Source: Byssovorax sp. (GTDB lineage Bacteria; Myxococcota_A; Polyangia; Polyangiales; Polyangiaceae). Taken from it: a stretch of 64,000 bases of DNA. Both the position numbers and the translations under genes were made by a program. The DNA lies in the NCBI GenBank assembly GCA_025362495.1, contig JANYGI010000061.1:103745-167744 (forward strand), in the 5' to 3' direction. Positions 62,200-64,000 of this stretch are shown one piece after another; the first letter of the stretch is position 1, and each line of letters opens with the position of its first letter. The notes under the pieces are model-generated. The model was not told where the DNA came from. It saw only the letters and a program-made list of their open reading frames with translations, and did no database searches.

Positions 62200-64000
62200 C
62201 TAGCGACCGCGAGTGGCCCGCGGAGCCAGTCGCTCCTCTGCCAGCGCGAGGATGCGGGCGTTCTCCGGCACGCGCTCGAGGAAGCTCCGCCGGAGCTCGT
62301 GGTCGGCGATCTTGCCAGCGCGGGCGAGGAGCTCGGCGTGAGCCGCGTCGAGGGCGGCCATCGCCTCGGCGGCGTCGCCAGTCGCGCGGAGGGCCTCGAC
62401 GTGGGCCAGGCGGATCAGCGACTCGCCCTCTTCGATGTCGCCCTCCGCGGCGAGGATAGTCATGGCCTGCCGCGCCGCTGCGAGCGCCTCGGCCGGCCGT
62501 CCCTGCGCGGCCGTGGCCGCCGAGAGCACCGCGAAGGCTTGCGCGCGATCACCGGCGAGCGCGGCCGGCTCCTCCAGCAGCGACTGGCTCTCTCGCTCCG
62601 CGCGGCCGGCATCGCCTTCCATGAGCGCGATCCACGCGAGGTAGAACCGCGACGACATCTCGGCGCTGCGCGTGCCGCTCTCGCGAGCCAGCGCGACTGT
62701 TTCCTCCGTGAGGGCGATCCCCTCCGCGAACTTTCCCTGGATCGCCAGGGTGAGCCCGAGCGTGTGCTGCGCGATCATGCGAACCCCCGCGAGGCCCAGC
62801 CGATCGGCCTCCGCGAGCGCCCCGCGCAGGGCTCGTTCGGCCTCCGCGGCCACGCCGAGCAGGATGTACGCGCAGCCGATGTTGCCGGCCTCGATACAAG
62901 CGTTGCGGAGGTCGCCGGCCGCCTGGAAGCCGGCGTGCGCCGAGAGGTGCAGACCGAGCGCGCGTCCCAGATCGCCCGCGCAGTGCGCCTCGAGCGCCTG
63001 AGCGCGCTCCACGGCGGCGGTGACGACGGGGTAGTCGGGGATCAGGCGGGCGACGTCCTCGCTCCGGCGGAGGAGCACCGCCGCCAGCGCCGGCTGGCCC
63101 GAGAGGAGCCCGTGACCGGCTGTGCGCGCCAGCGAGACGGCGTACGCGACGCCGAGCTCGCGCGTGGCGTCGCGCTCGAAATCCCCTGGATCCGGGCCGA
63201 GATCCGTCGCCAGGAGCGAACGGCTCGCTACCTCGAGCCGCTCGAGATCGTGGAGGAGGCAGCTCGCGTGCGCCACCGCCTCGACCGCGCGACAGAAGGG
63301 GGCCGTGCCTCGCGGCAGCCGCGCGAGCGCCTCGAGCGCGCACCGCTGCATCTCGCGAGGCTGACCGAGGAAGCGGTTGGCGCTCGCCTGGAGCAGATAC
63401 ACCTCGCCGTGCCACCGCGCGTCGCCCGCGGGATCGTCCGCCGCGCAGGTGATCGCGCGCGCGGCCAGGGCGAGCACCAGCGCGAGATCATTGCCCTCGA
63501 ACGCGTGCTCGGCGGCGCGTCGATACCAGACCGCCGCGTCGCCGCGCAGGCCGCCTCGCTCGAAGCACTCCGCGAGGACCTTCGCGTCACCCTCGCCCGC
63601 GCCCGTGAGCCACCCGGCCGCGAGCCGGTGGCCGACCTCGCGATCGGCTTCCGTCAGCATGCCGTACGCGGCCTCCCGCACCAGCGCGTGACGGAACGCG
63701 TACTCCGTCTCGCCCGGGAATTTCGCCTCGCGCGAGCGGGTGATGATCTCGGCTTCGACGAGCGCCCCGAGCGCGCCGTCGAGAGGTGCGCCGCCGAGGA
63801 GCGCGGCGATCCCGCCCCGCCAGAAGCGCTGGCCGAAGACGCTCGCCGCGCGCAGGACCCGCCGCGACTCCGGGCCCAGGCCCTCGATCCGCGTTTGCAC
63901 CATCGCCAGCACCGTGGGGGGCGCGTCGCCGCCCCGCCCCGCGACGGCCGCGCGCAGCAGCTCTTCGAGGAAGAACGCGTTGCCGGCCGAGTGCTCCCAG
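62200..64000 (-). CDS. C-terminal part of a large AAA-type ATPase/TPR regulator (5' end outside window)
   Basis: The reading frame runs off the right edge; the 600 visible codons begin with EHSAGNAFFLEELLRA, which is the 'GNPFFLEEL' segment after the P-loop in MalT/AfsR-type and adenylate-cyclase-associated ATPases. This is followed by VLRAASVFGQRF, then TPR-type hairpins to the C-terminus (for example ALAAARQAMTILAAEGDI). By comparison with related myxobacterial proteins, the missing part probably carries a P-loop ATPase and perhaps a Ser/Thr kinase domain. Function is likely signal transduction. Confidence 0.85.
   Translation of the reverse strand, partial: WEHSAGNAFFLEELLRAAVAGRGGDAPPTVLAMVQTRIEGLGPESRRVLRAASVFGQRFWRGGIAALLGGAPLDGALGALVEAEIITRSREAKFPGETEYAFRHALVREAAYGMLTEADREVGHRLAAGWLTGAGEGDAKVLAECFERGGLRGDAAVWYRRAAEHAFEGNDLALVLALAARAITCAADDPAGDARWHGEVYLLQASANRFLGQPREMQRCALEALARLPRGTAPFCRAVEAVAHASCLLHDLERLEVASRSLLATDLGPDPGDFERDATRELGVAYAVSLARTAGHGLLSGQPALAAVLLRRSEDVARLIPDYPVVTAAVERAQALEAHCAGDLGRALGLHLSAHAGFQAAGDLRNACIEAGNIGCAYILLGVAAEAERALRGALAEADRLGLAGVRMIAQHTLGLTLAIQGKFAEGIALTEETVALARESGTRSAEMSSRFYLAWIALMEGDAGRAERESQSLLEEPAALAGDRAQAFAVLSAATAAQGRPAEALAAARQAMTILAAEGDIEEGESLIRLAHVEALRATGDAAEAMAALDAAHAELLARAGKIADHELRRSFLERVPENARILALAEERLAPRATRGR

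Noticed and set aside
1..64000. Secondary-metabolite cluster, prophage or transposon
   Set aside because: No polyketide/peptide synthase, phage structural, integrase or transposase gene was recognised.

Overview
The window is high-GC DNA from a myxobacterium, most likely of the Polyangiales (Sorangium/Polyangium/Minicystis-like). Signs of this are GC-rich third codon positions with long antisense open frames, many secreted lipoproteins with Gly/Ser/Thr/Ala-rich linkers after the lipobox, Cys-rich 'CDDGN...GDGC' (myxococcal disulfide) repeats, MYXO-CTERM-type C-termini (Cys, membrane helix, Arg cluster), and eukaryote-like Ser/Thr kinases paired with sigma factors or fused to TPR, PEGA, AAA, GAF and sigma-54 activator modules. 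I saw no tRNA, rRNA, CRISPR array, prophage, transposase or integrase. All calls come from reading the sequence; no database search was made.

Layout. 0.3-6.5 kb: a small protein with a possible caspase-like dyad coupled to an exported protein, an orphan PilB/GspE-type ATPase, and a TPR/HEAT protein. 6.5-14.1 kb: an extended-SDR epimerase, two paralogous lipoproteins combining Cys-rich repeats with an FGE-like domain, and an MFS transporter. 14.2-18 kb: a MITE-like nested palindrome beside an orphan ORF, a beta-helix MYXO-CTERM protein and a DUF1704 (MATCAP-like) metalloprotease. 17.8-28 kb: two very large surface proteins (1115 and 2167 aa) made of disulfide repeats and PPC domains. 28-34 kb: a helical protein, a 42-bp palindromic tandem array, a Pro/Gly/Tyr-rich exported protein, then a zinc-finger/Ser-Thr-kinase/TPR protein divergent from a sigma-70-family factor.

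34-45.6 kb: small Cys-rich lipoproteins and a three-gene unit (a lipoprotein with a HEWGT motif, a 1471-aa kinase-AAA-GAF-sigma54-Fis regulator, a propeller-like lipoprotein), then a CBM9-like lipoprotein coupled to a metallophosphoesterase lipoprotein. 45.6-50.6 kb: a HEAT-repeat exported protein with its upstream partner, a DHH-like protein and a decayed SGNH-hydrolase fragment. 50.6-54.1 kb: small TerB, StyA-like monooxygenase, DUF378, heme-thiolate peroxidase and DUF2795 genes. 54.2-61.1 kb: a four-gene unit of transmembrane Ser/Thr kinase, TPR/PEGA envelope protein and two Kelch-type surface proteins. 61.2-64 kb: an OmpA-type lipoprotein and the C-terminal part of a large ATPase/TPR regulator that runs off the window.

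The recurring theme is cell-surface display controlled by kinase-based regulators. Several units use 4-bp ATGA, GTGA or TTGA stop/start overlaps, implying translational coupling between a regulator and its envelope partner.
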